A DNA stretch of 64,000 bases from Arcobacter vandammei (GTDB lineage: Bacteria; Campylobacterota; Campylobacteria; Campylobacterales; Arcobacteraceae), in NCBI RefSeq assembly GCF_016106035.1, contig NZ_JADKPZ010000009.1, forward strand, positions 1 to 64,000. Direction: 5' to 3'. The notes under the pieces were generated by a model. The model did not search any database. It saw only the letters and a program-made list of their open reading frames with translations, and was not told where the DNA came from. The first letter of the stretch is position 1, and every line of letters starts with the position of its first letter. Below are positions 34,646-43,782 of this stretch, in pieces. Position numbers and translations under genes: made by a program.

Positions 34646-35765
34646 GATAAAAGTTCTAGTTCAACTAAATCAACTTGGATATGGAGGAACAGAAAAGGCG
34701 ATTTATACCTTTTTAAAAAATTCAAATACAAAAAAATTTATATTTTATATTTATGTAAATTCAGATATTTACTCTCTAAATTATTGGCGGATTAAAGCAC
34801 TTAAATTATTTTGTAAAAAATATGAAATAAAATTTAAGGAAAAATATGAAACATCTTTTGCTAGATGGAATGATTTTTCAGAAATATTAGAAGATAAAAT
34901 ATTTGTAGGTAATGGATTTGATGGATTTATTAAAATTATAGAAAAAATAAAGCCAGATGTAATACATTTTAATAGAGGCGTTTTTAATGATTTTTATACG
35001 ACAAGAATAGATGAAATTCCAAATGCTATTAAACTTGTTGAAACTAATATTTTTGGAATAGATTCTAATATATCTTATTTAGAAAGACTTAGTAGTATTT
35101 TTTTTGTAAGTAAATGGTTAAGAGATGAAGCAAAATGGAGTATAAAATATAATTCTAAAATTCTTTATAACCCAATAAATAGAAGAATTACAAATGAAAC
35201 TTTGCATGAAAAATTTAATATTCCAAAAGATGATATTGTTTTAGGTAGAATAAGTAGACCAAATTTGGATGATGGAGAATTTATATTTAATATTTTAGAA
35301 AAAACTTTAGATAAAAATATTTGGTTTATATCAATTGGTGCTTCAGAAAATTTTATTAAATTAACAAAAAACAATCCTAAAATTATTAATTTATCTCCAA
35401 CAGTAGATACTATATATATTGATCAATTTTATAATACACTAGATATATTACTTCATTTTAGAATAGAAGGTGAAACTTTTGGAATGAATATAGCAGAAGC
35501 TATGATTCATGGGAAACCAGTTATTTCTCATATTAGTAAAAAGGATAATGCTCAATATGAGTTACTTATTTCATATAAAGAATGTGGATTTGTAATAAAT
35601 TTAGATATTGATGAATATGTTAATAAACTTAAAATTCTTATAGAAGATTTAGAAATTAGAGATAGATTTTCAAGAAATGCAGAAATAGTTGCAACTAGTT
35701 TATTTTCTGAAGAAAAGGTAACATCTATCTTAGAGAAATATTACCAAGATTTATTTACTAATTAA
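34632..35765 (+). CDS. Glycosyltransferase, GT-B fold (GT4-like)
   Basis: A 377-residue protein. It opens VLVQLNQLGYGGTEKAIYTFLK, the acceptor-domain glycine-rich loop of GT4 enzymes, and later shows LGRISRPNLDDGEF, FRIEGETFGMNIAEAMIHGKPV and an E-rich C-terminus. It overlaps the preceding glycosyltransferase by 14 bases and its 3' end overlaps the convergent glycosyltransferase by 15 bases. Acceptor and donor are unknown. Confidence 0.85.
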   Translation: MLENKIKVLVQLNQLGYGGTEKAIYTFLKNSNTKKFIFYIYVNSDIYSLNYWRIKALKLFCKKYEIKFKEKYETSFARWNDFSEILEDKIFVGNGFDGFIKIIEKIKPDVIHFNRGVFNDFYTTRIDEIPNAIKLVETNIFGIDSNISYLERLSSIFFVSKWLRDEAKWSIKYNSKILYNPINRRITNETLHEKFNIPKDDIVLGRISRPNLDDGEFIFNILEKTLDKNIWFISIGASENFIKLTKNNPKIINLSPTVDTIYIDQFYNTLDILLHFRIEGETFGMNIAEAMIHGKPVISHISKKDNAQYELLISYKECGFVINLDIDEYVNKLKILIEDLEIRDRFSRNAEIVATSLFSEEKVTSILEKYYQDLFTN

Positions 35766-36800
35766 AATATCTTTAATTTCTTCAAACTGCTTTTCACTAT
35801 CAAAAAATAAGTTAGCTCTATTTTGTCCATTTAAAGCTAATTTATTTTTAAACTCACTATTATTTACTAAAAAAGTTAATTTTTCAAACAAATCATTGCT
35901 ATTCATACTTTCAAACAAAAGCCCAGTTTCTTTATCATCTATAATCTCAAGTGGTCCTCCGCTATTGCTTCCTAAAACACAAATGCCACATTTCATAGCT
36001 TCAATTAATACTAGCCCAAAAGTTTCTTTTTTTGTAGCAAGTACAACACAATCTGCAATTTGCATAAAATCTGTTGGATTTGATACAAAATTTGTAAAAA
36101 TATCATTTGAATATTTTGATTTTAGCTCTTCAAAATATCTCTCATCCATATAGTGTCCAATAACTAATGCTTTTGCATTTATATTTTTTTTTCTTAATTT
36201 TTCGACAGCTTCAAGTACAATATGTTGTCCTTTCGCTTCTTCAACTCTGCCAACAATGCAAACTATAAATTCATCTTTTATATTTAGTGATTCTTTTAAA
36301 CTGTTTTTTTCTTCATTTGATAAAAATTTTGGTGTATTCGCCCCAATATACGAAATTTCTATCTTAGGTCGTATATCTTTTGGTATAAATTTTTCAAGTT
36401 GTTCTTTTACAAGATTTGTAACAGCTATTATCATATCAATATTTTTATATAAAAATTTGTGATAAAAATCACTTTTAAATCTTGTCATATGCATATGTCT
36501 TGTTTGAACAATTTTTGGTTTTCTTTTTGAAAGTATTTTTGCTAAAACAACAGTTGGAATATCTTTTGTCCAGTGAAGATGTATAATATCGATTTGTTCT
36601 TTATCTATAATTTTTGCAAGTTTAAAAAAACCAAATTTTGAAAGTTCAAAGTATTCTATTTTCTCGCTATCAAATATATTTTTTAGTTTTGATTCTTTAT
36701 TTATTACAGCTGGTGAATTTAAATATTTTGTAATATTTTTCATATATAGTTCTAACCCACCCAAATCAGGTGATAAACAAATTTCTAGTATTTTTTTCAT
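35751..36800 (-). CDS. Family 4 glycosyltransferase, inverted within the LPS locus
   Basis: A 349-residue GT-B enzyme. It opens ILEICLSPDLGGLELYMKNI; the donor domain shows VGRVEEAKGQHIVLEAV near residue 185 and TKKETFGLVLIEAMKCGI near 258, the family E-x7-E motif. It is the only minus-strand gene in the 20-kb LPS locus, tail-to-tail with a 15-base overlap, so it has its own promoter in the 36801-36909 gap, which it shares with the divergent kinase gene. Confidence 0.88.
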   Translation of the reverse strand: MKKILEICLSPDLGGLELYMKNITKYLNSPAVINKESKLKNIFDSEKIEYFELSKFGFFKLAKIIDKEQIDIIHLHWTKDIPTVVLAKILSKRKPKIVQTRHMHMTRFKSDFYHKFLYKNIDMIIAVTNLVKEQLEKFIPKDIRPKIEISYIGANTPKFLSNEEKNSLKESLNIKDEFIVCIVGRVEEAKGQHIVLEAVEKLRKKNINAKALVIGHYMDERYFEELKSKYSNDIFTNFVSNPTDFMQIADCVVLATKKETFGLVLIEAMKCGICVLGSNSGGPLEIIDDKETGLLFESMNSNDLFEKLTFLVNNSEFKNKLALNGQNRANLFFDSEKQFEEIKDILISK

Positions 36801-36909
36801 ATATTGCTTTCTTTAAAAATGGTGTCAATTTTACTTTTAATATAGTTAAATTCAAATTAAAAGCAAGATTTCGATAAAATCTACTTTACTATACAAAAAA
36901 GGTTTTATT

Positions 36910-37659
36910 TTGCCAAAGTTCAAATATGAGATAAACAAAGATTTTACATCTTACAAGGATTTTTTACTAAATATAAAAAACTATTTTCAAAATAGTTCAA
37001 ACTCTATTCATAAAGCAAGAAATGAGATAAAAGTAATAAATCATTTAAATGAAAATTTAGTTGTAAAATCTTTTAAAGTTCCAAATTTTTTAAATAAAAT
37101 TATTTATACTTTTTTCAAAAATTCAAAGGCAAAAAAATCTTATGATTATGCATTAAAAATTGGCTCTTTTACCCCAAAACCAATAGGATATATAGAGTTT
37201 TATGAAAATTCAACTTTAGATGAAAGCTATTTTGTAAGTGAGCATTTTGCTTATGATTACACTATACGAGAGCCTCTTTTAGATGAAAATTTTCCAAAGA
37301 AAGAGCAGATTTTCAAAGCATTTGCACACTTTTCACACTCGCTACATGAAAATGAGATTTATCATTTGGATTTTAGTCCAGGGAATATTTTGATAAAAGA
37401 GGAAAATGAAGAGTTTATATTTAAAATTGTAGATATAAATAGAATGAAATTTAGACCTCTTTGTAATAATTTGCGAATGCAAAATTTTTGTAAACTTTGG
37501 GCAAAAGATGAAGATTTAAAAATAATAATCAAAGAGTATGCAAAAATATCTGGAACAGATGAAAAAATAATGATAGAAAAAGCTTTAAAATATTCACACA
37601 AACATAAAGCAAAAATAAATTTCAAAAAAAGAATAAGAGGACAAAAAGTTGTTGATTGA
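36910..37659 (+). CDS. Lipopolysaccharide kinase (InaA/Kdo kinase-like)
   Basis: A 249-residue protein-kinase-fold enzyme of the InaA/LPS kinase type. IYHLDFSPGNILI (near residue 152) gives the catalytic His-x-Asp and Asn; FKIVDINRMKF supplies the metal-binding Asp. The N-terminal lobe contains VVKSFKVP, a likely ATP-lysine. It would phosphorylate an inner-core sugar. Start is TTG at 36910 with AAAGG at 36898-36902. The divergent gap contains an AGATTT/AAATCT inverted repeat (36868-36884). The 3' end overlaps the next gene by 11 bases. Confidence 0.78.
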   Translation: MPKFKYEINKDFTSYKDFLLNIKNYFQNSSNSIHKARNEIKVINHLNENLVVKSFKVPNFLNKIIYTFFKNSKAKKSYDYALKIGSFTPKPIGYIEFYENSTLDESYFVSEHFAYDYTIREPLLDENFPKKEQIFKAFAHFSHSLHENEIYHLDFSPGNILIKEENEEFIFKIVDINRMKFRPLCNNLRMQNFCKLWAKDEDLKIIIKEYAKISGTDEKIMIEKALKYSHKHKAKINFKKRIRGQKVVD

Positions 37660-38983
37660 ATCTCAACTTACAGAGTTTAAACAAATCTGGAAAGATGAAT
37701 ACCTAAAAACTATCTGTGCCTTTGCAAATAGTGAAGGTGGAGTTTTATATATTGGATTTGATGATTTTGGAAATATTGTGGGGCTTGAAAATCTTAAAGA
37801 GTTGGTAGAAATATTGCCAAATAAGATAAACAATAGATTAGGAATTATTGTAGATATTTTTATTGAGAATGGGGATAATAAAGATTTTTTAAAAGTTGTA
37901 GTTCAAAAAACTTATGCACCAGTATCTTATAATGGAAAATTCTATATAAGAAGTGGGAGCAATACAATAGAGCTAAGCAGTAGCAATCTTACAAATTTTT
38001 TACTAAAAAAATATGGTAAAACTTGGGATGATATTGCAGAAGAGAGATTTAATTTAGATGAAATAGATTTGCAAACAATAAAGAAGTTTAAAAAACTCTC
38101 ACATGATAGAGTTCCAAATATTGAAAATGAAGATAATTTAGAAGAGCTTTTAAAAAAACTAAACCTTTTTGATGGAAAATATCTAAAAAGAGCAGCAATT
38201 TTACTTTTTGGTAAAAATCCACAAAAATATTTTGTGCAATCTCACTCAAAAATAGGAAGATTTTTAAGTGAAACGGAGATACAAAGTAGCGATATTATAG
38301 AGGGAAATCTTATAAATCAAGTTGATGAGATTATGGATATTTTAAGATTAAAATATTTAAAAGCTTATATCTCTTATGAGGGAGTTCATAGAAGAGAAAA
38401 GCTTGAGTATCCTTTTGAAGCTCTAAGAGAAGCCATAATAAATGCTTTAATTCATAGAGATTATACAAATACTTCAAATTTACAAATCAAAGTTTTTGAT
38501 GATAAGCTTGTAATGTACAATGGAGCTACTTTAAGTAGTGAAGTTCCAATAGAAAAATTTGATAAACCACATCCTTCAAAACCATTTAATCCAACAATGG
38601 CAAAAATTTTTTATCTATGTGGATTTATAGAAAATTGGGGAAGAGGTACAAATAATATTATAAACAGATGTTTGGAATATGATTTGCCTAAGCCAACTTT
38701 TGAGTATGAATGGGAAGCAGTAGTAACTACATTTTATAAAACTACCCAAAAGACTACCCAAAAGACTACCCAAAAGACTACCCAAAAGAGTACAAAAGAG
38801 AGAATATTGGAGTTTTTATCTTCAAATAACAAAATGACTAGAGAAGATTTATCGCTTAATATTGGGGTAACATCAGATACAATAAAACATCATATTGCAA
38901 ATTTACAAAAAGAGAATAGGTTAAAAAGAGTTGGTGGAAGAAAAGATGGATTTTGGGAAGTAATAGAAGAAAAAGGAGAATGA
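37649..38983 (+). CDS. AlbA_2 (Schlafen-like) DNA-binding regulator, RecG-C/helix-turn-helix type
   Basis: A 444-residue protein. Residues about 1-115 form an AlbA_2 domain (TEFKQIWKDEYLKTICAFAN, GVLYIGFDDFGNIVG). The middle has the ATP-dependent helicase-C-like signature EALREAIINALIHRDY and FIENWGRGTNNIINRCLE, seen in RecG-like putative regulators. A linker of four TTQK units (residues 365-380) precedes a winged helix near the C-terminus. Role is unclear; such proteins are thought to be transcriptional regulators or defence-related. It is out of keeping with its LPS neighbours but overlaps the kinase gene, so it is cotranscribed. Confidence 0.8.
   Translation: MLIESQLTEFKQIWKDEYLKTICAFANSEGGVLYIGFDDFGNIVGLENLKELVEILPNKINNRLGIIVDIFIENGDNKDFLKVVVQKTYAPVSYNGKFYIRSGSNTIELSSSNLTNFLLKKYGKTWDDIAEERFNLDEIDLQTIKKFKKLSHDRVPNIENEDNLEELLKKLNLFDGKYLKRAAILLFGKNPQKYFVQSHSKIGRFLSETEIQSSDIIEGNLINQVDEIMDILRLKYLKAYISYEGVHRREKLEYPFEALREAIINALIHRDYTNTSNLQIKVFDDKLVMYNGATLSSEVPIEKFDKPHPSKPFNPTMAKIFYLCGFIENWGRGTNNIINRCLEYDLPKPTFEYEWEAVVTTFYKTTQKTTQKTTQKTTQKSTKERILEFLSSNNKMTREDLSLNIGVTSDTIKHHIANLQKENRLKRVGGRKDGFWEVIEEKGE
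38741..38788 (+). repeat. Four perfect 12-bp tandem repeats in the AlbA_2 gene
   Basis: ACTACCCAAAAG is repeated four times without change, encoding TTQK each time; a diverged partial copy follows. Copy-number change would alter linker length by four residues without a frameshift. Confidence 0.85.
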
Positions 38984-38984
38984 T

Positions 38985-39710
38985 TTGTTGATTAGTGTTA
39001 TGTACCATCATGTAAATAGTGATAGATGTTCAAATGATTTGGCTATTTTTGAAGAGCATTTAAAATATATAAAAGAGAATTTTGTATCAGTTTTTCCAGC
39101 TGAAAAAGTAGAGAAAAACTCTATTTGTCTTACTTTTGATGATGCTTATGCTGATTTTTATTTTCTTATTTTTCCACTACTGAAAAAATATAATCTAAAA
39201 GCACTTTTAGCAATTCCGTCAAAATATATTTTAGAAGATACTGATGAATTGCCAGAAAATAGAATGAATTTTGAGCATAATGATTTGTTTATAAATTATG
39301 AAAGAGCAACTTTTTGTACATACAAAGAGCTGAAAGAAATGCGTGATAGTGGGCTTGTAGAGTTTGCTTCGCATTCGCATTCACATATAAATTTACTTGA
39401 AAATGAAGTGGATTTGGATTTAGAACTAAGAGTTTCACAAGAGATTTTAGAAGAAAAACTGGGTGTAAAAGTGGATAGTTTTGTATTTCCTTTTGGAAAA
39501 TATAATCAAAGCATTTTAAAAGAGGCAAAAAAATATTATAAATATAATTTTAGAATAGGAAATGCAATTCACAAAGATTTCTCTGGAATAAATGGTGCTA
39601 TTTATAGGGTTGATGGAGATGGATTAAAAAGTGCAGATGAGATTTTTACACTAAGTAAAATCTTAAAATATAGATTTAAAGCATTTACAAAAAAGTTGAG
39701 TAACAAATGA
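38985..39710 (+). CDS. Polysaccharide deacetylase family protein (NodB-like)
   Basis: A 241-residue NodB-homology protein. The catalytic/metal motif is CLTFDDAYADFYF near residue 49, and the second metal motif is FASHSHSHINL near residue 126; FVFPFGKYNQ supplies the Arg-Pro-like region. Start is one of two adjacent TTG codons (38985, 38988) after AAAGGAG. It has no signal peptide, so it probably acts on a lipid-linked or core sugar on the cytoplasmic face. Substrate is unknown. Confidence 0.82.
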   Translation: MLISVMYHHVNSDRCSNDLAIFEEHLKYIKENFVSVFPAEKVEKNSICLTFDDAYADFYFLIFPLLKKYNLKALLAIPSKYILEDTDELPENRMNFEHNDLFINYERATFCTYKELKEMRDSGLVEFASHSHSHINLLENEVDLDLELRVSQEILEEKLGVKVDSFVFPFGKYNQSILKEAKKYYKYNFRIGNAIHKDFSGINGAIYRVDGDGLKSADEIFTLSKILKYRFKAFTKKLSNK

Positions 39711-40465
39711 ATATAAGTGTAGTTGTACTAGCAAAAAACAATGAAAAAACTATAGAAAAAACTCTTCAAAGTTTAGTTGGTTTTTCTGATGTTGTGGTTT
39801 ATGACAATGGATCAGCTGATGAAACAATGAATATTGCAAAAAAGTTTTCAAATGTAAATTTAGTGCAAGGTGAATTCAAAGGTTTTGGTTGGACAAAAAA
39901 CCAAGCAGCAAGTTTTGCCTTAAATGATTGGATTTTGATTATTGATAGTGACGAGGTTGTTGATAGTGAACTTTTTTCTACACTAAAAAACAAAAATTTA
40001 GATGAAAAAACTGTTTATAGACTCAATTTCAAAGCATTTTACAAAGATATTCAAGTAAAATATTGTGGTTGGAATAATCAAAAAATAAAAAGACTATATA
40101 ATAGAAAAACAACTTCATATAACTCAAATGATGTTCACGAAGATATTATAACTGATGGTTTAAAAATGGAAGAATTGAAGGGAAATGTCGAGCATTACAG
40201 CTATCATACAATTTCAGAATTTATAATAAAAGCAGATAGATACTCAACACTTTTTGCACAAAATAATGTGGGGAAAAAATCTTCAAGCCCAACAAAAGCA
40301 TTTTTTAATGGACTTTATTCATTTATAAAAACATATATTTTTAAGCAAGGATTTAGAGATGGATATGTGGGATTAATCATAGCTTTTTCTCATCTGGTTA
40401 CAAATTTCTATAAATATATAAAGCTTTATGAAGCAAATATTGAGTTAAAAAAGAAGCAAAAATGA
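39707..40465 (+). CDS. WaaE/KdtX-type LPS core glycosyltransferase (GT2)
   Basis: A 252-residue GT-A enzyme. It opens ISVVVLAKNNEKTIEKTLQSL, with VVYDNGSADET and ILIIDSDEVVD, and its C-terminal half (YNSNDVHEDI, YHTISEFIIKADRYSTL) follows the WaaE/KdtX family that adds beta-1,4-glucose to heptose I. It overlaps the deacetylase and the GT9 gene by four bases each. Confidence 0.85.
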   Translation: MNISVVVLAKNNEKTIEKTLQSLVGFSDVVVYDNGSADETMNIAKKFSNVNLVQGEFKGFGWTKNQAASFALNDWILIIDSDEVVDSELFSTLKNKNLDEKTVYRLNFKAFYKDIQVKYCGWNNQKIKRLYNRKTTSYNSNDVHEDIITDGLKMEELKGNVEHYSYHTISEFIIKADRYSTLFAQNNVGKKSSSPTKAFFNGLYSFIKTYIFKQGFRDGYVGLIIAFSHLVTNFYKYIKLYEANIELKKKQK

Positions 40466-41385
40466 ATTTACTTATAACAAGACACGATAAAATAGGGGAT
40501 TTTTTAGTAACTTTACCCCTTTTTAAAACTATAAAAGAGCAGTATCCAAGTACAAATTTAACAGCTTTGGTTTCAAAAATAAACTTTGATTTTGCAAAGA
40601 GTTTAGATTTTATAGATGATGTGATTTTATATGATAAAAACGATTTGAATAAGACTTTAGAAGATATAAAAAAAAGAAAATTTGATGCAAGTATCTCTTG
40701 CTATATTGATACATCTTTAGGAAAAATGCTATTTAAAAGTGGTATAAAAAAAAGAGTTGCACCTGCTACAAAAATTGCACAAATATTTTTTAATAAGCGA
40801 ATAAAACAACGAAGAAGCAAGGTAGAAAAAACAGAGTGGCAATATAATCTTGATTTAGCAAAGGCTATATTTCCAGAGATAAAACTGGACTTTACAAGAC
40901 CTATTTTAAATCTTGATATAAAAAAAGAAAAAAGAGTTATTTTTCATGCTGGATTTGGTGGAAGTAGTGATGGAAATTTAAGTTTAGATGATTATTTAAA
41001 TCTAGCAAGAAGTATAAAAGATAGTAGCAATGAAATAGTTTTCTCTTTTGGACCAGATGATTCTAAAACAAAAGAGTATATAGAAAACAGCCTTGATTTT
41101 GAAGCTATTATATATGACTCAAAAGGCACTTTGCTTGAATTTACAAAATATATTGCATCTTCAACTCTTTTTGTAAGCACTTCAACAGGACCTATGCATC
41201 TTGCAGGTGCAACAAATACAAAAACACTATCTTTTTTTGGTGATAGTTTGTTTGCAAGTAGCAAAAGATGGGCAACAATAAGTGATGAAAAATTGCAAAA
41301 TAATTTTATGTTAAATGCAAATTACACTAAAGAAGATTATTTAAAAATAGAGAATAGATTAAAAGAGATTTTAGATGAAAAATAG
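40462..41385 (+). CDS. Family 9 glycosyltransferase (heptosyltransferase-like)
   Basis: A 307-residue GT9 protein. It begins LLITRHDKIGDFLVTLPLFK and has VSTSTGPMHLAGATNTKTL near residue 238, the ADP-heptose/sugar-binding motif. With waaC and waaF it is the third GT9 enzyme in the locus and could add a third heptose. It is somewhat shorter than the others. It overlaps the following gene by 11 bases. Confidence 0.87.
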   Translation: MNLLITRHDKIGDFLVTLPLFKTIKEQYPSTNLTALVSKINFDFAKSLDFIDDVILYDKNDLNKTLEDIKKRKFDASISCYIDTSLGKMLFKSGIKKRVAPATKIAQIFFNKRIKQRRSKVEKTEWQYNLDLAKAIFPEIKLDFTRPILNLDIKKEKRVIFHAGFGGSSDGNLSLDDYLNLARSIKDSSNEIVFSFGPDDSKTKEYIENSLDFEAIIYDSKGTLLEFTKYIASSTLFVSTSTGPMHLAGATNTKTLSFFGDSLFASSKRWATISDEKLQNNFMLNANYTKEDYLKIENRLKEILDEK

Positions 41386-42451
41386 CCATTTTGTTTGGGA
41401 TGATTACTCAGATCAACCATATATTATAAAAGATAGAGCTTTTAAAAAAGCTATGAGAAAGAAAAATATTGATGATTATATCAAAATGTTTTTGTCTTCT
41501 ATTTTTATATTACCAATTTCAGCTCTTATTATGAAGTTCTTTCGTGGAAAAGTAGAAGTTTCAAATAGTGAATTAATAGGTCTTGGAGTAAATTTAGATA
41601 AAGATGATGGCAAAAACACTCAACAAAATCTTATTGAAGATTTAGGAGTAAAAAATCTAATAATAAGAGTTCCACTTAATGATATAGAAAATATTGATTT
41701 ATATGTAAACTTTGCTAAAAGCTTTAATGAAAAAAGCGTCAAAAATATTTTACTAAATATTATACAAGATAGAGTTAATATTGAAAATCACGAACTTTTA
41801 AAAGAAAATTTAGATTTAATTTTTACAAAATTTAAAGATATTTCAAATGAATTTCAAATAGGAACAACTATAAATAGGTTAAAATGGGGCTTTTTTTCTG
41901 TAAATGAGTATATGGATTTTTATTTTATTACTCAAAATTTAAGAGATGAAAAATACCCAAATATTAAGCTTTTAGGACCTTCAGTTATAGATTTTGAGTA
42001 CTACTACAATGTTCGAGCTATGTTTAATCTAAAAAAAATAAAATATGATATAACTTCAGCTTTGCTATATGTTGATAGAAGAGGAAGCCCAAAAAACACT
42101 CAATATGGTATTTTTGATTTAAAAAATAAAATAGATTTGCTTTTTTCTTTGGTTAAATTAAGCCCAAAGACAAAAAGTGATGATATCTATATAACTGAAA
42201 CAAATTGGCCTATAAAAAATACTAGCCCTTATGCACCAACAAGTGAAAAAGAGTGTGTGAGTTGTGAAGACTACACAAAATATATGTTAGAGTATTTTGA
42301 AATAGCAAAAAAATCAAAGAAGATAAAAAGAGTTTATTGGCATCAGTTAATAGCTCCTGGTTATGGTTTAGTTGATAATAGAGATGAAAAAATTGTAAAA
42401 TATCCACAATATTTTGCTTTTAAAAAGTTGTTACAGGAAAAAGAAAAATGA
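41375..42451 (+). CDS. Membrane-anchored putative glycoside hydrolase-like protein
   Basis: A 358-residue protein with a cytoplasmic N-terminus, one hydrophobic segment (about 38-56) and an external domain that looks like a TIM-barrel glycosidase. IYITETNWPIKNTSP places a candidate nucleophile at Glu275, much like GH5/GH17/GH39-type nucleophile strands; KLLGPSVIDFEY and VYWHQLIAPGYGLVD fit neighbouring strands. No clear acid/base Glu was fixed. It lies between a heptosyltransferase and waaF, overlapping both, so it belongs to LPS assembly or trimming. Family is not firmly recognised. Confidence 0.6.
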   Translation: MKNSHFVWDDYSDQPYIIKDRAFKKAMRKKNIDDYIKMFLSSIFILPISALIMKFFRGKVEVSNSELIGLGVNLDKDDGKNTQQNLIEDLGVKNLIIRVPLNDIENIDLYVNFAKSFNEKSVKNILLNIIQDRVNIENHELLKENLDLIFTKFKDISNEFQIGTTINRLKWGFFSVNEYMDFYFITQNLRDEKYPNIKLLGPSVIDFEYYYNVRAMFNLKKIKYDITSALLYVDRRGSPKNTQYGIFDLKNKIDLLFSLVKLSPKTKSDDIYITETNWPIKNTSPYAPTSEKECVSCEDYTKYMLEYFEIAKKSKKIKRVYWHQLIAPGYGLVDNRDEKIVKYPQYFAFKKLLQEKEK

Positions 42452-43386
42452 AAATATTTATAGAGATACCAACTTGGCTAGGAGATGCAATAATGGCAAC
42501 TCCTGCAATACAAAATATTATAAAAACATATCCAAGTGCCAAAATTACACTTTTAGGCTCATTTGTCTCAACACAAGCTTTTCAACACTATCCAAATATT
42601 GAAAAAGTTGTAATCGATAATACAAAAAAAACTGGAAATAGATATAAAAACTTAATAAATCTAGCAAAAAGCTTAGGAAAATTTGATTTAGCAATCTCTT
42701 TTAGAAGAAGTTTTTCATCAAAATTTATGATGTTTTTTGTCAAAGCAAAAAAGAAGTTTGGCTACAAAAGACTTACAAAAAAAGAGATACATCTTGCTAT
42801 TAGATACAATGATTTTGTAAACAAAGCTTTAAATCTAAAAAATGAAGCAGGGGATTTAAAGCTATATTTTACACCCTTTTCTTACTCTAAAAAAACTTTA
42901 GGAATAAATCCAGGGGCAACATATGGAAGTGCCAAAAGATGGTATCCAGAAGAGTTTGCAAAAGTTGCAATATCTTTAGCAAACTCTTATGATATTGTAA
43001 TTTTTGGAGGACCTAGTGAGATTGATATGGCAAATGATATTGAAAAAGAGCTAGTAAAAAATGGTGTAAAAAACTACCAAAATCTAGCTGGAAAAACTAG
43101 CATAAAAGAGCTAATAGAAAAAATAGCTGGATTAGATTTGTTTATTACAAACGATAGCGGACCTATGCATATTGCAGCTGCTTATAAAGTAAAAACAATC
43201 TCTATTTTTGGACCAACAAAACAAACAGAAACAAATCAGTGGAGAAATGAGAAAAATGGCTTGATTGTAAGTAAAAATCTTGATTGTATGCCATGTATGA
43301 AAAGAGTTTGTCCACTAAAACATCATGATTGTATGAAGCAAATAAAAGCTAGTGATGTTTTAGAAGCCATAAAGAACTTTAGCTAG
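42448..43386 (+). CDS. waaF: Lipopolysaccharide heptosyltransferase II WaaF
   Basis: A 312-residue GT9 enzyme adding the second heptose of the inner core. It begins IFIEIPTWLGDAIMATPAI, the WaaF form of the N-terminal motif, and has FITNDSGPMHIAAAYKVKT near residue 232; the C-terminal cysteine-rich CMPCMKRVCPLKHHDCM is typical of WaaF. It closes the LPS locus and is followed by a bidirectional hairpin. Confidence 0.94.
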   Translation: MKIFIEIPTWLGDAIMATPAIQNIIKTYPSAKITLLGSFVSTQAFQHYPNIEKVVIDNTKKTGNRYKNLINLAKSLGKFDLAISFRRSFSSKFMMFFVKAKKKFGYKRLTKKEIHLAIRYNDFVNKALNLKNEAGDLKLYFTPFSYSKKTLGINPGATYGSAKRWYPEEFAKVAISLANSYDIVIFGGPSEIDMANDIEKELVKNGVKNYQNLAGKTSIKELIEKIAGLDLFITNDSGPMHIAAAYKVKTISIFGPTKQTETNQWRNEKNGLIVSKNLDCMPCMKRVCPLKHHDCMKQIKASDVLEAIKNFS

Positions 43387-43411
43387 TAGAAATTTAAGAC
43401 TAAATTTCTAC
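43386..43411. terminator. Bidirectional hairpin between waaF and sufT
   Basis: Arms GTAGAAATTT and AAATTTCTAC surround a six-base loop. The repeat overlaps the stop codons of both convergent genes, and the arms themselves provide the A/T tracts in both directions. Confidence 0.7.
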
Positions 43412-43758
43412 CAAGCTATAGCCGCTCCACTTGCACCCATAATCTCTTTTGCATCTTCACTCATCATATATGGTTCCCAAACTGGCTCAAAAACCAAATT
43501 TACTTTTGCTTCATCTACTTCATCAACAGCCATAGCAACATATCGCACTTGTTCAAGTAAACTATCAGCCACAGGACATGCAGGGCTTGTAAGAGTCATA
43601 TCAATTTCACAAAATAGATAATTTTCTCTCTCTTCTAGCTCAATATTATAAATAAGTCCAAGATTGTAAATATCTACTGGTATTTCAGGGTCATAAACTT
43701 TTTTTAAATTCTCTATAATTTTCTCTTTTATCTCTTCTTTATTAAAAATTCCGCTCAT
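43408..43758 (-). CDS. sufT: SufT-like MIP18/DUF59 iron-sulfur assembly protein
   Basis: A 116-residue DUF59 protein. IIENLKKVYDPEIPVDIYNLGLIY is the family opening (positions about 12-35) and TLTSPACPVADSL contains the conserved cysteine. DUF59 proteins help deliver iron-sulfur clusters. It is the last gene of the minus-strand suf operon, 24 bases after sufE. Confidence 0.9.
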   Translation of the reverse strand: MSGIFNKEEIKEKIIENLKKVYDPEIPVDIYNLGLIYNIELEERENYLFCEIDMTLTSPACPVADSLLEQVRYVAMAVDEVDEAKVNLVFEPVWEPYMMSEDAKEIMGASGAAIAW

Positions 43759-43782
43759 TTTTTATCCTATTTTTTAAATTCT

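Noticed and set aside
36868-36884. AGATTT/AAATCT inverted repeat upstream of the LPS kinase as an operator
   Set aside because: Six-base AT-rich arms are expected by chance in this DNA; no second copy was noted.
38741-38788. Tandem repeat considered as a CRISPR array
   Set aside because: Units are 12 bp, directly adjacent, coding and without spacers; no cas genes are present.
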